Below the pieces are notes generated by a model. It did not search any database and was not told where the DNA came from. It saw only the letters and a program-made list of their open reading frames with translations. This document shows positions 26,838 through 35,847 of a DNA stretch of 64,000 bases, one piece after another; position 1 is the first letter of the stretch; each line of letters opens with the position of its first letter. Both the position numbers and the translations under genes were made by a program. The stretch comes from Luteimicrobium subarcticum (GTDB taxonomy: Bacteria > Actinomycetota > Actinomycetes > Actinomycetales > Cellulomonadaceae): the NCBI RefSeq assembly GCF_002798015.1, contig NZ_PGTZ01000007.1, positions 796,797 through 860,796 of the forward strand, in the 5' to 3' direction.

Positions 26838-28997
26838 TCAGCGGCCGGTACGGGCCGCGGCGTCGACGAGTGGTGTCAGCGCCCGGCGCAGGACGTCCTC
26901 GAGCGACAGGGCGTAGGTGTCGGTCAGGTGGGAACCCTGCCGGTAGACCAGGGCGCCGCCGATGACGGCCGGGCACTTGGAGTCGTTGCAGAACACGTTG
27001 GTCATGTCGAGGACCTTGACGCCCTTGACCTGCTCGGCTGCGGCCTCCATGGCCGGTGCCCCGCTGGCCGCGAGGCCGGCCTTGCGGCCGAACGCGCAGG
27101 CGCTCAGGTCGTCGAGGTGGTCGGCGACGCACTTGTAGACCTCGGCGTCCTTCTCCGGCATCTGCGGTGTGGGGTTGTCGAGCAGCGCGATCACCTGCGT
27201 GCCGTTCTTCTGCACCGCCTCCCACGACGTCGCGAGGCCCTCGGCGAGGCCGGCCTTGCCGGTCGTGCCGTCGGGTGCCGTGCCGAACTTGGCTCCCTGC
27301 GAGACGAGCAGCACGTCGGGCTTGTCGGCGAGCACGTCCGCGAGGACCTGCTTGTTCCAGGACGTGCACGTGTCGTACGGCTTGCCGGCCTGGGACAGGA
27401 CGGCCGACGAGAAGCCGCACGCGGACTTCGTGACCGTGCGGATCTTCCAGTGCTCCGCCTTGCCGATGCGGTCGAGCACGTCGGCCCACTGCAGCATCTT
27501 GGAGTCGCCCGCGACGACCATGTCGACGGTGCCCTTCGGGTCGCCGTAGTCGCAGTAGGTGACCTTGTCGGAGTCGACGTCGGTCTGGCAGCCGCGGCCG
27601 TACGCGGACGGGACGTCGTCCGTCGCGTCCTGCGGCATGGGCGTCATCGACGGCACCGAGTCGACGACCTTGACGCCGTCCACCGTCGGCGCGACCGTCG
27701 CGGACCTGGAGGGAGTCGACGCCGACGTCACGGTGAGGGACGCCGCACCGACGGGCCCGGCGGCCGCTCCTGCGGTGCCGGACGACGGCACGGCGAGGAT
27801 GAGCAGGAGCCCGGCGACGACACCGGCGGCCGTGAGGTTCACCGCGAGCGAGAGCGTGAGGCCGGTCGACTCGCTGATGCGTCGCGAGCGGCGGAACGGG
27901 TTCTCGACGAGCTTCAGGGACAGGTAGGCCGGGATGAACGACACGGCCACGACGAGCAGGCTCTTCTTGGCGCCCAGCTCGCCCCACGCGGCGCCGGCGA
28001 TGACGAGCAGCGGCCAGTGCCACAGGTACAACGAGTAGGAGATCCCGCCGATCCACACGAACGGCCGCCACGTGAGCAGGCGGTTCGCCCCCGTGATGGC
28101 ACCGGCGCCGCCCACGATGACGGCAGCCGCGCCGAGCGTCGGCACGAGGGCCCACGCGCTCGGCCACGGAGTCGTCGAGCGCAGCAGCAGGGCCCCGAGG
28201 ACCAGGGTCGCGAGCCCGGCCCACCCGACGGCGAAGCCGACCGTGCGCGGCAGGCGCGTCCACAGGCCCGCGCCGACGGCGACCAGGCCGCCGACGCCGA
28301 GCTCCCACAGGCGGGTCGTCGTGACGAAGTACGCGGCGGCCGGGTGGTTCGCCGTCTCGACGACGGAGAACGCGAGCGACGGGACGACGATGATCGCGAG
28401 CCCGATCCCCATGAGGGGGCGGACGCGCAGGCCGCGGCGGCGCGCGATCCACGCCACGACCAGCAGGACCAGCGGCCAGACGATGTAGAACTGCTCCTCG
28501 ACGGCGAGCGACCAGAAGTGCTGCACGGGCGATGCGGCCTGGCCCTCGGCGAGGTAGTCGACGGCCTGGCCCGCGAGGCGCCAGTTCACCACGTAGAGCG
28601 ACGCCGACATGATGTCGCCGCCCACCTGACGCCAGTCGACGAACGACATGAAGATCCACGACAGCAGCGCCGTCACCGACAGCGTCAGCGCGGACGCCGG
28701 CAGGAGGCGGCGGGCACGGCGCGCGTAGAAGCGGCTCAGCGACACCCGCCCGGAGCGCTCGACCTCGCGGACCAGCAGGCCGGTGATGAGGAAGCCGGAG
28801 ATGACGAAGAAGATGTCGACACCGATGAACCCGCCGGGCACGAACGACACGCCGGCGTGGAAGAGCAGCACGGTGCCGATGGCGACGGCGCGCAGACCCT
28901 CGATGTCGGGGCGGAAGCCACGGTGGGCGGCGGGCCCGGGTTCGGGCGCGTCGGCCTTCCCGGCGGGCCGGGCGTGGCGGACCTCCACGTTCGTCAT
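26838..28997 (-). CDS. OatA-like membrane acyltransferase with extracytoplasmic SGNH domain
   Basis: 719 residues from ATG 28997 (MTNVEVRH). Residues 30-400 are an acyltransferase-3 domain with about ten transmembrane helices: FRPDIEGLRAVAIGTVLLFH (catalytic-His region), GGFIGVDIFFVISGFLITG, FYARRARRLLPA, FWSLAVEEQFYIVWP and GGISYSLYLWHWPLL. After a last helix and a Ser/Thr linker comes an SGNH-like domain with VVAGDSKMLQW (nucleophile S499) and YRQGSHLTDTYA (H690). Such proteins O-acetylate peptidoglycan or surface polysaccharide outside the membrane. At the usual DxxH position the residue three before the His is Gln687, an atypical triad. Its place among glycosyltransferase genes suggests the glycopolymer is the target. 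Confidence 0.9.
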   Translation of the reverse strand: MTNVEVRHARPAGKADAPEPGPAAHRGFRPDIEGLRAVAIGTVLLFHAGVSFVPGGFIGVDIFFVISGFLITGLLVREVERSGRVSLSRFYARRARRLLPASALTLSVTALLSWIFMSFVDWRQVGGDIMSASLYVVNWRLAGQAVDYLAEGQAASPVQHFWSLAVEEQFYIVWPLVLLVVAWIARRRGLRVRPLMGIGLAIIVVPSLAFSVVETANHPAAAYFVTTTRLWELGVGGLVAVGAGLWTRLPRTVGFAVGWAGLATLVLGALLLRSTTPWPSAWALVPTLGAAAVIVGGAGAITGANRLLTWRPFVWIGGISYSLYLWHWPLLVIAGAAWGELGAKKSLLVVAVSFIPAYLSLKLVENPFRRSRRISESTGLTLSLAVNLTAAGVVAGLLLILAVPSSGTAGAAAGPVGAASLTVTSASTPSRSATVAPTVDGVKVVDSVPSMTPMPQDATDDVPSAYGRGCQTDVDSDKVTYCDYGDPKGTVDMVVAGDSKMLQWADVLDRIGKAEHWKIRTVTKSACGFSSAVLSQAGKPYDTCTSWNKQVLADVLADKPDVLLVSQGAKFGTAPDGTTGKAGLAEGLATSWEAVQKNGTQVIALLDNPTPQMPEKDAEVYKCVADHLDDLSACAFGRKAGLAASGAPAMEAAAEQVKGVKVLDMTNVFCNDSKCPAVIGGALVYRQGSHLTDTYALSLEDVLRRALTPLVDAAARTGR

Positions 28998-29010
28998 GCG
29001 CGTCCTTCTG

Positions 29011-30456
29011 TCAGACCTCGGCATGCGTCCACGGTTCGCCGAAGAACGGCTCCCCGGACGCGAGCGCGAGGAGCTCGCTGTCGGTGATCTTCCAGGTGTG
29101 TCCGGCGGTCGAGGTCGACCGGACGGACACGAAGTTGTAGCGGTCGGCCGAGTAGACCGTCCCGCCGGTCGCGGCGACCTTGTCGAGGAAGGTGGTGTCC
29201 ACCCGCCGGGGCAGGTCCTCGAACCGCACGGAGACGGCGACATCGCGCGGCATGACCAGGGTGCCGCCCTGGACCAGTCGCGTGAACCGGTGCTCGGCGG
29301 CCGGGAACCTGAGGAACGTCGCGCCCGCCGACTGGAGGTAAGCGTAGTGCGCCCACTTGCCTGCGACGGCCGCTCCCGTCCAGTCGAAGGTGCGGACGAG
29401 GTCGCCGAGGTAGTGACGCCCGTAGAAGTTGTCGTCGTCCATCTTGGCCACGAAGTGGCCGTCGGCGGCGTCGACACCCCGGTTCATGAGCGTCCCGAGG
29501 TTCTGCGACCGGTCGGCGGTGAGGACGACGAGGTCGCTCACGCCGCGGTCGGACGCCCGGGCGCGCAGGTCGGCGGCGGGCTCGAAGCCGTGGGCGACGA
29601 GCACGAGCTGCACCCGCTCGTGCGCCTGGCGTGCGACGAGGTCGAGGACGTGGTCGATCTGCTCGGGCCGCATGGTGGGGACGACGGCGCTCACCGACCG
29701 GTCGCCGGAGGGCAGCCCGGCGGCGCGGAGCAGGGTCCGGGCAGCGGCCGCGCCGGACAGGTCGGTGTGGGCGCGGCGCAGGGCGGGCTGGGCGTAGCGG
29801 TCGCGCAGCTCGGCGTGCCGTGCGAGCGCCGCGGGGAGGTGCGGGTCGTGCGTGGTGTCGAGCACGAGACCGTCGAGCGCGGGGCCCTCGAGCCTGGGGT
29901 CGTCCGTGCCCTCCGACAGCACGACCCGCCCGGCCGCGGCAGCCTGTGCCGCGACGACCACGGGGTCCGGTCCCGCTGCCCCGTCGAGGACGAGCGGCTG
30001 GAGGCCCTGGAACGGGCCGCCGGCGCGTCCTGGGTTGTGCCGGCGCTGCGCGAACGCGGCGGCGGCCACGGGCACGCCCGGGTGCTCGTCCGCGGTCGCG
30101 GGGGTGGCGACGAGCGCGACGTCCGCGAGAGCGGGCAACGGCTCCGGGGTCACCTGCCGGTGCCACAGCACCACCGGCACGCCCGCGGCACGGGCGGCCG
30201 CGACGAGCGCGTCCCGCCCGGGCCGGGCCGCGGGGTGCTGGACGACCACGAGGTCGGCGCCGGGCACCCCCTCGGCGGCGTCCGACTGGGTCCACTCCTC
30301 GGCCAGCACGGCGGCCGGCCGGTCGTCCAGCTGCACGACGACGCGCACCGGCCGCGGCCCAGGTCCGGGAGTCGTGGCAGGACGCGACGGCTGCGGGCGA
30401 CCGAGCCGCGCCGCACGCCGCGCGGCCGCCCGCAGCCGGACCTGGAACCGTGCCAC
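29011..30456 (-). CDS. GT2 glycosyltransferase with MDDDN motif (paralogue 2)
   Basis: 481 residues from GTG 30456, one base after the wecB stop. The N-terminal 225 residues form an Ala-rich alpha/beta region (VRVVVQLDDRPAAVLAEEW; VPVVLWHRQ). The GT-A domain follows: VSAVVPTMRPEQIDHVLDLV, LVLVAHGFEPAADL, GTLMNRGVDAADGHFVAKMD then DDN, AVAGKWAHYAYLQSAGATFL, RLVQGGTLVMPRDV, and TVYSADRYNFVSVRST. It matches the protein at 23563-25230 block for block but has a shorter and different N-terminus. 13 bp upstream of the acyltransferase start, so co-transcribed. Role in glycan assembly inferred; substrate unknown. Confidence 0.85.
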   Translation of the reverse strand: MARFQVRLRAAARRAARLGRPQPSRPATTPGPGPRPVRVVVQLDDRPAAVLAEEWTQSDAAEGVPGADLVVVQHPAARPGRDALVAAARAAGVPVVLWHRQVTPEPLPALADVALVATPATADEHPGVPVAAAAFAQRRHNPGRAGGPFQGLQPLVLDGAAGPDPVVVAAQAAAAGRVVLSEGTDDPRLEGPALDGLVLDTTHDPHLPAALARHAELRDRYAQPALRRAHTDLSGAAAARTLLRAAGLPSGDRSVSAVVPTMRPEQIDHVLDLVARQAHERVQLVLVAHGFEPAADLRARASDRGVSDLVVLTADRSQNLGTLMNRGVDAADGHFVAKMDDDNFYGRHYLGDLVRTFDWTGAAVAGKWAHYAYLQSAGATFLRFPAAEHRFTRLVQGGTLVMPRDVAVSVRFEDLPRRVDTTFLDKVAATGGTVYSADRYNFVSVRSTSTAGHTWKITDSELLALASGEPFFGEPWTHAEV

Positions 30457-30457
30457 G

Positions 30458-31543
30458 TCAGCGGTTCTCGAGGAACCCGTCGAGGACGCGCGCGATCCGC
30501 TCGCCCGCCTTGCCGTCCCACAGGGCGGGCACGGGCCACGTCGCGGGGCGGCCGGCGGCGAGGACCTCGGCGGCGACCGCGGGCAGCGCGTCGCGGGTGA
30601 CGAGGCGGTTGGTGCCGTCGGTGATCGTCACCGGACGCTCGGTGTTCGGTCGCAGCGTGAGGCACGGCACACCGAGGACGGTGGTCTCCTCCTGGACGCC
30701 GCCCGAGTCGGTCACGACGAACGACGCGCCGCGGACCAGTCCCATGAAGTCGATGTAGCCGAGCGGCTCGACGACGTGCAGACCGGGGTGGTCGAACAGG
30801 CCGGCGTCGGCGAGGCGGGCCCGGCCGCGCGGGTGGAGCGGCAGGACGACCGCGGCCATGTCGGCGACGGCGTGCAGCGACGCCACCATCTCCTTGACGT
30901 CCTGCGGGTCGTCGACGTTGCCGGGGCGGTGCAGCGTCGCGACGACGTAGCCGCCCTCGAGCCCGAACGTCTCGCGGGCGCGCGCCACGTCGAAGCGGTC
31001 GATCTGCGCGAGCAGGGTGTCGATCATCGGGTTGCCCACGAAGTGGATGCGGTCCGGGTGGACGCCCTCGTTGCCGAGGTGCGCGACCGCGTCGGGGCTG
31101 GTCGCGAGGAGGACGTCGGCCAGCTTGTCCGTGACGAGCCGGTTGATCTCCTCCGGCATGGTCAGGTCGAAGCTGCGCAGACCGGCCTCGACGTGCGCCG
31201 TCGGGATGAGCAGCTTCGCGGCGACCAGCGTGGCCGCCACCGTCGAGTTCACGTCGCCGTACACGACGACGAGGTCCGGGCGGCGCTCCGTGAAGACGCG
31301 CTCGAGCTCGATCATGATCCGGGCGGTCTGCTCGCCGTGCGAGCCGGAGCCGACGCCGAGGTTGATGTCGGGCCGCGGCAGGTCGAGCTCGCGGAAGAAG
31401 ACGTCCGACATCTTGTCGTCGTAGTGCTGGCCGGTGTGCACGAGGATCTGGTCGATCCCGCGGTCGGCGAGCGCACGCATGACGGGGGCCGCCTTGGGGA
31501 AGTTGGGGCGGGCGCCGGTCACGTGCAGGACGGTTCGGGACAT
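30458..31543 (-). CDS. wecB: UDP-N-acetylglucosamine 2-epimerase (non-hydrolysing)
   Basis: 361 residues from ATG 31543 (MSRTVLHVTGARPNFPK); a longer frame to 31627 exists, but GAAGGAAGAG 3-5 nt before 31543 is a clear ribosome binding site. It converts UDP-GlcNAc to UDP-ManNAc in the cytoplasm. Landmarks: VTGARPNFPKAAPVMRAL, LVHTGQHYDDKMSDVFF, VVVYGDVNSTVAATLVA, AHVEAGLRSFDLTMPEE with catalytic-region acidic residues, VVATLHRPGNVDD, VVTDSGGVQEET and LRPNTERPVTI. Length is normal. First gene of a minus-strand unit (wecB, GT2, acyltransferase, GT4, GT2). The WecC-like dehydrogenase at 35885 would oxidise its product to UDP-ManNAcA. Confidence 0.95.
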   Translation of the reverse strand: MSRTVLHVTGARPNFPKAAPVMRALADRGIDQILVHTGQHYDDKMSDVFFRELDLPRPDINLGVGSGSHGEQTARIMIELERVFTERRPDLVVVYGDVNSTVAATLVAAKLLIPTAHVEAGLRSFDLTMPEEINRLVTDKLADVLLATSPDAVAHLGNEGVHPDRIHFVGNPMIDTLLAQIDRFDVARARETFGLEGGYVVATLHRPGNVDDPQDVKEMVASLHAVADMAAVVLPLHPRGRARLADAGLFDHPGLHVVEPLGYIDFMGLVRGASFVVTDSGGVQEETTVLGVPCLTLRPNTERPVTITDGTNRLVTRDALPAVAAEVLAAGRPATWPVPALWDGKAGERIARVLDGFLENR

Positions 31544-31695
31544 ACTCTTCCTTCGTCGTGAGGTGCGGGGGCTTGGCGTCATCATGCCAGAGTCGACGGC
31601 CCGTCCCCGTGGACGTCCCGTGCGCAAGCCGCGCGACTTTCGCCCCCGGCGTCCACGACCGACCAGCTGCCGACCGAGAAGAGGACCGTCCGACC

Positions 31696-33522
31696 ATGAC
31701 CCCGCCGCCGAGCGTGCCGACGACCGCGTCGCCCGCCCGCCCGTCCCGGGCCGCGTCCCTGCTGCTCGCCCTCGACGTGCTGCACGCGCAGTGGGTGCAG
31801 GACCCTCTGGTCGCCCTGGTGCGCGTGCTGCGCGCCGCCCCGCGCGGGGCGGTCGTCCGGCTGGCGCGCGCCCCGGGTCTTCTGGGGGCGCTCGCGGCGG
31901 GCGCGACCGGGCGCGCCGACGAGGCGGGCGACCGGCTGCGGGCGCACGCCGGACGGGGCCGGGGTGCCGCGCGTGCGGCGGCTCGCGGCGCGGTCGCGCT
32001 GCACGACGACCCGACCGCGGCGTTCGCGTGGGCGCGGGTCGGTGCGGTGCGCGGGCGGCGCGACCTGCGCGCGCACGTCGCGGTGCTCGCGTCGGCGGGG
32101 CACGTGGGGGAGGCCGTCGACGCCCTCGCGGGCTCGTCGCGGCGCCGGGACCGGCGCCTGCGGGACCTGCTCTCGGGCGAGCTCGCCGCGCTGGCGCCCG
32201 CGCCGGCGGCCGCCCTGCAACCGGGGCTGCGACCCGGCCCCGAGCGCGGGGACGTCGGTGCGGCAGCCGCCGGACCGGCGCCGACGGTCGTGCACGCGGT
32301 GACGAACGCGCTGCCGGAGGTGCAGGCCGGCTACACGCTGCGGACCCACGGGATCGCCGCAGCGCAGGTGCGTGCCGGGACGCGCGCGATCGTGGTCCCG
32401 CGCGGCGGCTTCCCCGTGACGGCGGGTGCGCTGCGCGCCGCGCCGCGCGTCGTCGTGGACGGGGTGACGAGCCTGCGCCGCATCCCGCCCTCGCTCCCGA
32501 GGCGTGAGGACGAGCGGCTCGCGGCCGACGCCGCCGCGCTGGCCGACCTCGCGCGGCGCGAGGGCGCGGGCGTGGTGCACGCGCACTCGTCGTACCTCAA
32601 CGCCCGGGTGGCGCTCGGTGCGCGGGCGCTCGTCGACGTCCCTGTGGTGTACGAGGTGCGCGGGTTCCTCGAGGAGACCTGGGCGAGCCGCGGGGGAGAC
32701 GTCACGGCCGACCGGTACGTCCTGGCCCGGGCGAGCGAGTCGCAGGCGATGCTCGCGGCGGACCACGTCGTGACGATCTCGGAGGGCATGGCGCAGGACA
32801 TCCGCGACCGCGGCGTCCCGGCCGAGCGGGTCACCGTCGTGCCGAACTCCGTCGACGACGCCTTCCTCGCGCCGCCCCCCGACGCCGCTGCGCTGCGACG
32901 GCGCCTCGGCATCCCCGCCGACGCCCCCGTCGTGGGGATCGTCAGCACGCTCAACGCCTACGAGGGCGTGGACGTCCTCGTCGAGGCCGCCGCACGGGCG
33001 ACGACGTCCACGCCGCTCCACCTGCTCGTCGTGGGCGACGGGCCGGAGCGCGCCCGGCTCGCTGCGCAGGCGCAGGCGGCCCTGGGCGAGCGCGCGCACG
33101 TCGTCGGCCGGGTGCCGCACGCGGCCGTCCGGGAGTACTTCGCGGCGATCGACCTGTTCGCGGTGCCGCGGCTCGACCTCTCGGTGACCGCCAAGGTCAC
33201 CCCGATCAAGCCCCTCGAGGCGATGGCGACGTCGCGTCCGGTCGTGGCGAGCGACCTCGCGCCGCTGCGCGAGATCGTGCAGGAGGGCGAGACCGGCTGG
33301 TTCGCGCGTCCCGGCGACGCGGACGACCTGGCCCGGGTGCTGGGTGACGCCCTGGCCGACCCGGCGGAGCTGGCGCGCCGCGGCGCGGCGGCCCGCGTCT
33401 GGGTCGCCTCCGAGCGCACGTGGGCGCGCTCGGCCGCCGTCTACGCCGAGGTCTACGCGGCGGCCGCCTCCCGGCGACGTCCGGGCCACGGCCCCGGCCC
33501 GGCATCACCGTCGCCCCGGTAG
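31696..33522 (+). CDS. Long GT4-type glycosyltransferase (paralogue C, divergent)
   Basis: 608 residues from ATG 31696 with GAAGAGG 9 nt upstream; the frame is open from 31558 but lacks support there. Residues 1-190 are a helical Ala/Arg-rich domain. The GT4 domain follows: VQAGYTLRTHGIAAAQVRAG (a variant of the GYATRSHG signature), VPVVYEVRGFLEETW, LAADHVVTISEGMAQDI, VVPNSVDDAFL, VGIVSTLNAYEGVDVLVEA, VVGRVPHAAVREYFAAIDLF and KVTPIKPLEAMATSRP. It is the most divergent of the four paralogues. Divergent from wecB across 152 bp. Its TAG stop is part of a TAGACT box for the next gene. Confidence 0.87.
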   Translation: MTPPPSVPTTASPARPSRAASLLLALDVLHAQWVQDPLVALVRVLRAAPRGAVVRLARAPGLLGALAAGATGRADEAGDRLRAHAGRGRGAARAAARGAVALHDDPTAAFAWARVGAVRGRRDLRAHVAVLASAGHVGEAVDALAGSSRRRDRRLRDLLSGELAALAPAPAAALQPGLRPGPERGDVGAAAAGPAPTVVHAVTNALPEVQAGYTLRTHGIAAAQVRAGTRAIVVPRGGFPVTAGALRAAPRVVVDGVTSLRRIPPSLPRREDERLAADAAALADLARREGAGVVHAHSSYLNARVALGARALVDVPVVYEVRGFLEETWASRGGDVTADRYVLARASESQAMLAADHVVTISEGMAQDIRDRGVPAERVTVVPNSVDDAFLAPPPDAAALRRRLGIPADAPVVGIVSTLNAYEGVDVLVEAAARATTSTPLHLLVVGDGPERARLAAQAQAALGERAHVVGRVPHAAVREYFAAIDLFAVPRLDLSVTAKVTPIKPLEAMATSRPVVASDLAPLREIVQEGETGWFARPGDADDLARVLGDALADPAELARRGAAARVWVASERTWARSAAVYAEVYAAAASRRRPGHGPGPASPSPR

Positions 33523-33525
33523 ACT
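33520..33525 (+). promoter_or_regulatory. Candidate -10 element (TAGACT) overlapping the upstream stop codon
   Basis: TAGACT starts with the stop of the preceding gene. Initiation a few bases downstream would give a leader of roughly 75 nt before GTG 33605, including a C9 tract. Confidence 0.4.
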
Positions 33526-33545
33526 CCGGCCCGGCACCAGGCCGT

Positions 33546-33554
33546 CCCCCCCCC
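33546..33554 (+). repeat. C9 homopolymer in the leader of a glycosyltransferase gene
   Basis: Nine consecutive C bases, flanked by a copy of CCCCGATCACG (33551-33561) that recurs about 34 bp further on, just before the GAAGG ribosome binding site. The tract is outside any coding frame. It could be prone to slippage or to sequencing error. Confidence 0.6.
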
Positions 33555-33604
33555 CGATCACGGACGTCTCGACCGCGTCCGTCCCCGATCACGAAGGTGA
33601 GACC

Positions 33605-35806
33605 GTGAGCCCCAAGATCCCCGCCGCGGCACGACGACGCGTCGACGACCTGCTCGTCCGGTACCCGACGGTGCGCCGCACGGAGACCGCCGACGCGATG
33701 CGCCGCGAGCGGATCGACGCGGCGGTCACGTCGGGCGGCACGCCCGACGCCTCGCTGCTGCCGGTCGCGCGCCGGTTCGCGCTCGAGGGCGGACCCGTCG
33801 AGCGCTACCGCAGCATCCTCGTCCTCATGCGGCTCGACGCGCGCGACGACGCGGTCGCCGCGCTGCACCGCATGGCGGCCGACGCGCCGCAGATGAAGCC
33901 GTGGGACCAGGTCGAGGTCGCGCAGCTGCTCGCCCGGCACACCCTGGTGGACGAGGCGGACGAGGTGTACCTCGCGGTGCTGCGCGCCCCTGCGGGCGGC
34001 GTCGGCCTGCTCGGCGCGGCACGGTACGCGGCGCGCGACGGGCGCCCGGAGATCGTCGGCCCGTTCCTCGAGGCGGTCGACGCGGGCCGCACCGCGGTGC
34101 GGGGCAAGACGGGAGACCGCGCGAACGCCCTCACGCAGACGCTGCGGGCGCTGCACACCGGCGCGTCGCCCGACGACACCATGGCCGCTGCGGCCGGCGA
34201 GCCGGAGGCGGTCCGCGCGGTGGCGCGCTTCGCCCTGCGGACCCGCGACCGCGGACTGGCCGTGGCGCTCGGCGACCACCTCGGCTCCGGCCCGATCGAC
34301 GATCCCGAGACCGCGGGGTTCGTCGCACGGCTGCTCGACCAGCGCGGTGACATCGGCGGCGCGGTCCGGCTCGCCGAGGCCGCGCAGGGCGGGGCAGAGG
34401 ACCCGACGTCGCTCGAGCGGCTCATCACGGCCGGCACCGCCGACCTCGCGGTGCTGCGCGACGGCTGGACGGGTGGCCCGCGCCTGGCGCGCACGCACGA
34501 GCCCGAGCCCCGCAAGGCCGCCTACCTGCTGCACAACTCGCTGCCCTTCGACTCGGGGGGCTACGCGACGCGGTCGCACGGCATCCTGTCGGCGCTCACC
34601 GCCGAGGGCTGGGACATGGACGTCCTCAACCGGCCCGGCTACCCGTGGGACCGGCCGAGGTCGCTCGCGCGCGGGGGTGGCGTCGTGGAGCCGTCGCAGC
34701 GCATCGACGGGGTGCGGTACTCGCGCCTGAGCACCGGACCGGCCGGCCTGGACGACGGCGTGACGCAGTACGTCGAGCGCTACGCGGACGCGGTCGTCGC
34801 CCGCAACGCCACGGAGCGCTACGGCGTGATCCACGCGGCGAGCTTCTTCCGCAACGGCCTCGGTGGCATCCGGGCCGCGCGCCGGCTCGGGATCCCCTCG
34901 GTGTACGAGGTCCGCGGCACCCACGACCTGTCGAACTCGTCGAAGGACCTCGCCTGGCTCGAGACGGACCGTGGCCGGCTCTACCACACGCTCGAGGGGA
35001 CCGCGTGCATCGAGGCGGACCGAGTGTTCGTCATCACGCGCGCCGTGCGCGACGTCATGATCGACCGTGGCGTGGCCGCCGAGAAGATCCGTGTGCTGCC
35101 CAACGGCGTCGACTCGTCGCGGTTCGGGAGCCTGCCGCGCGACGCGGACCTCGCCCGCGAGCTCGGGGTCGAGGGCTACCCCGTGATCGGCTACGTCGGG
35201 TCGATGGTCTTCTACGAGGGGCTCGAGCTCCTCGTCGAGGCGGCCCAGCAGCTCCACGCACGCGGCGTGAAGTTCAAGATGCTCCTGGTCGGCGACGGCG
35301 ACGTCGCCCCCGGTCTGCGCGAGCAGGTCGTCGAGCGTGGCCTGTCGGACGTCGTGATCTTCACGGGCCGGGTCCCGCACCACGACGTCGAGCGGTACTA
35401 CTCGCTCATCGACGTCGCGCCCTTCCCCCGCACCTCGTCGCCCGTGACCGAGGCGGTCTCGCCCCTCAAGCCGTTCGAGGCGCTGGCCATGCAGCGCGCC
35501 GTCGTCGTGTCGTCGGTCGGTGCGCTGACCGAGATCATCACCGACGGCGAGAACGGTCTGGTGTTCCGCAAGGACGACGTGGGCTCGCTGGTCGAGCAGC
35601 TCGAGCGGCTCGTCCTCGACGAGTCCTTCCGGCTGGCGCTCGCCGAGCGGGGTCGCGAGTGGGTCGTGCGCGAGCGCGACTGGCGCGTCGTCGTCGGGGT
35701 CGTCGACGAGACCTACCGTGAGCTGTCCGAGGAGTTCGGGCTCGGCACGCGCTGGCTCGACGCGCTCCCGGGAGCGGTGTCCGGCACACCGGCCGCCGGC
35801 TCCTGA
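33605..35806 (+). CDS. Long GT4-type glycosyltransferase with large helical N-terminal domain (paralogue D)
   Basis: 733 residues from GTG 33605 with GAAGG 9 nt upstream. The first 290 residues form helical repeats (TPR-like spacing, e.g. ALTQTLRALHTGASPDDTM, GAVRLAEAAQGGAEDP). The GT4 domain begins with LPFDSGGYATRSHGILSALT, then IPSVYEVRGTHDLSNSSKDL, VFVITRAVRDVMIDRGV, VLPNGVDSSRF, IGYVGSMVFYEGLELLVEA, IFTGRVPHHDVERYYSLIDV and AVSPLKPFEALAMQRA. It is closest to the gene at 21573. Followed by the WecC-like dehydrogenase after 78 bp with its own promoter. Substrate unknown. Confidence 0.88.
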   Translation: MSPKIPAAARRRVDDLLVRYPTVRRTETADAMRRERIDAAVTSGGTPDASLLPVARRFALEGGPVERYRSILVLMRLDARDDAVAALHRMAADAPQMKPWDQVEVAQLLARHTLVDEADEVYLAVLRAPAGGVGLLGAARYAARDGRPEIVGPFLEAVDAGRTAVRGKTGDRANALTQTLRALHTGASPDDTMAAAAGEPEAVRAVARFALRTRDRGLAVALGDHLGSGPIDDPETAGFVARLLDQRGDIGGAVRLAEAAQGGAEDPTSLERLITAGTADLAVLRDGWTGGPRLARTHEPEPRKAAYLLHNSLPFDSGGYATRSHGILSALTAEGWDMDVLNRPGYPWDRPRSLARGGGVVEPSQRIDGVRYSRLSTGPAGLDDGVTQYVERYADAVVARNATERYGVIHAASFFRNGLGGIRAARRLGIPSVYEVRGTHDLSNSSKDLAWLETDRGRLYHTLEGTACIEADRVFVITRAVRDVMIDRGVAAEKIRVLPNGVDSSRFGSLPRDADLARELGVEGYPVIGYVGSMVFYEGLELLVEAAQQLHARGVKFKMLLVGDGDVAPGLREQVVERGLSDVVIFTGRVPHHDVERYYSLIDVAPFPRTSSPVTEAVSPLKPFEALAMQRAVVVSSVGALTEIITDGENGLVFRKDDVGSLVEQLERLVLDESFRLALAERGREWVVRERDWRVVVGVVDETYRELSEEFGLGTRWLDALPGAVSGTPAAGS

Positions 35807-35847
35807 GCCGTCCCCCGGGATCGGTCCGGTGGACGATTCCCACCCGT

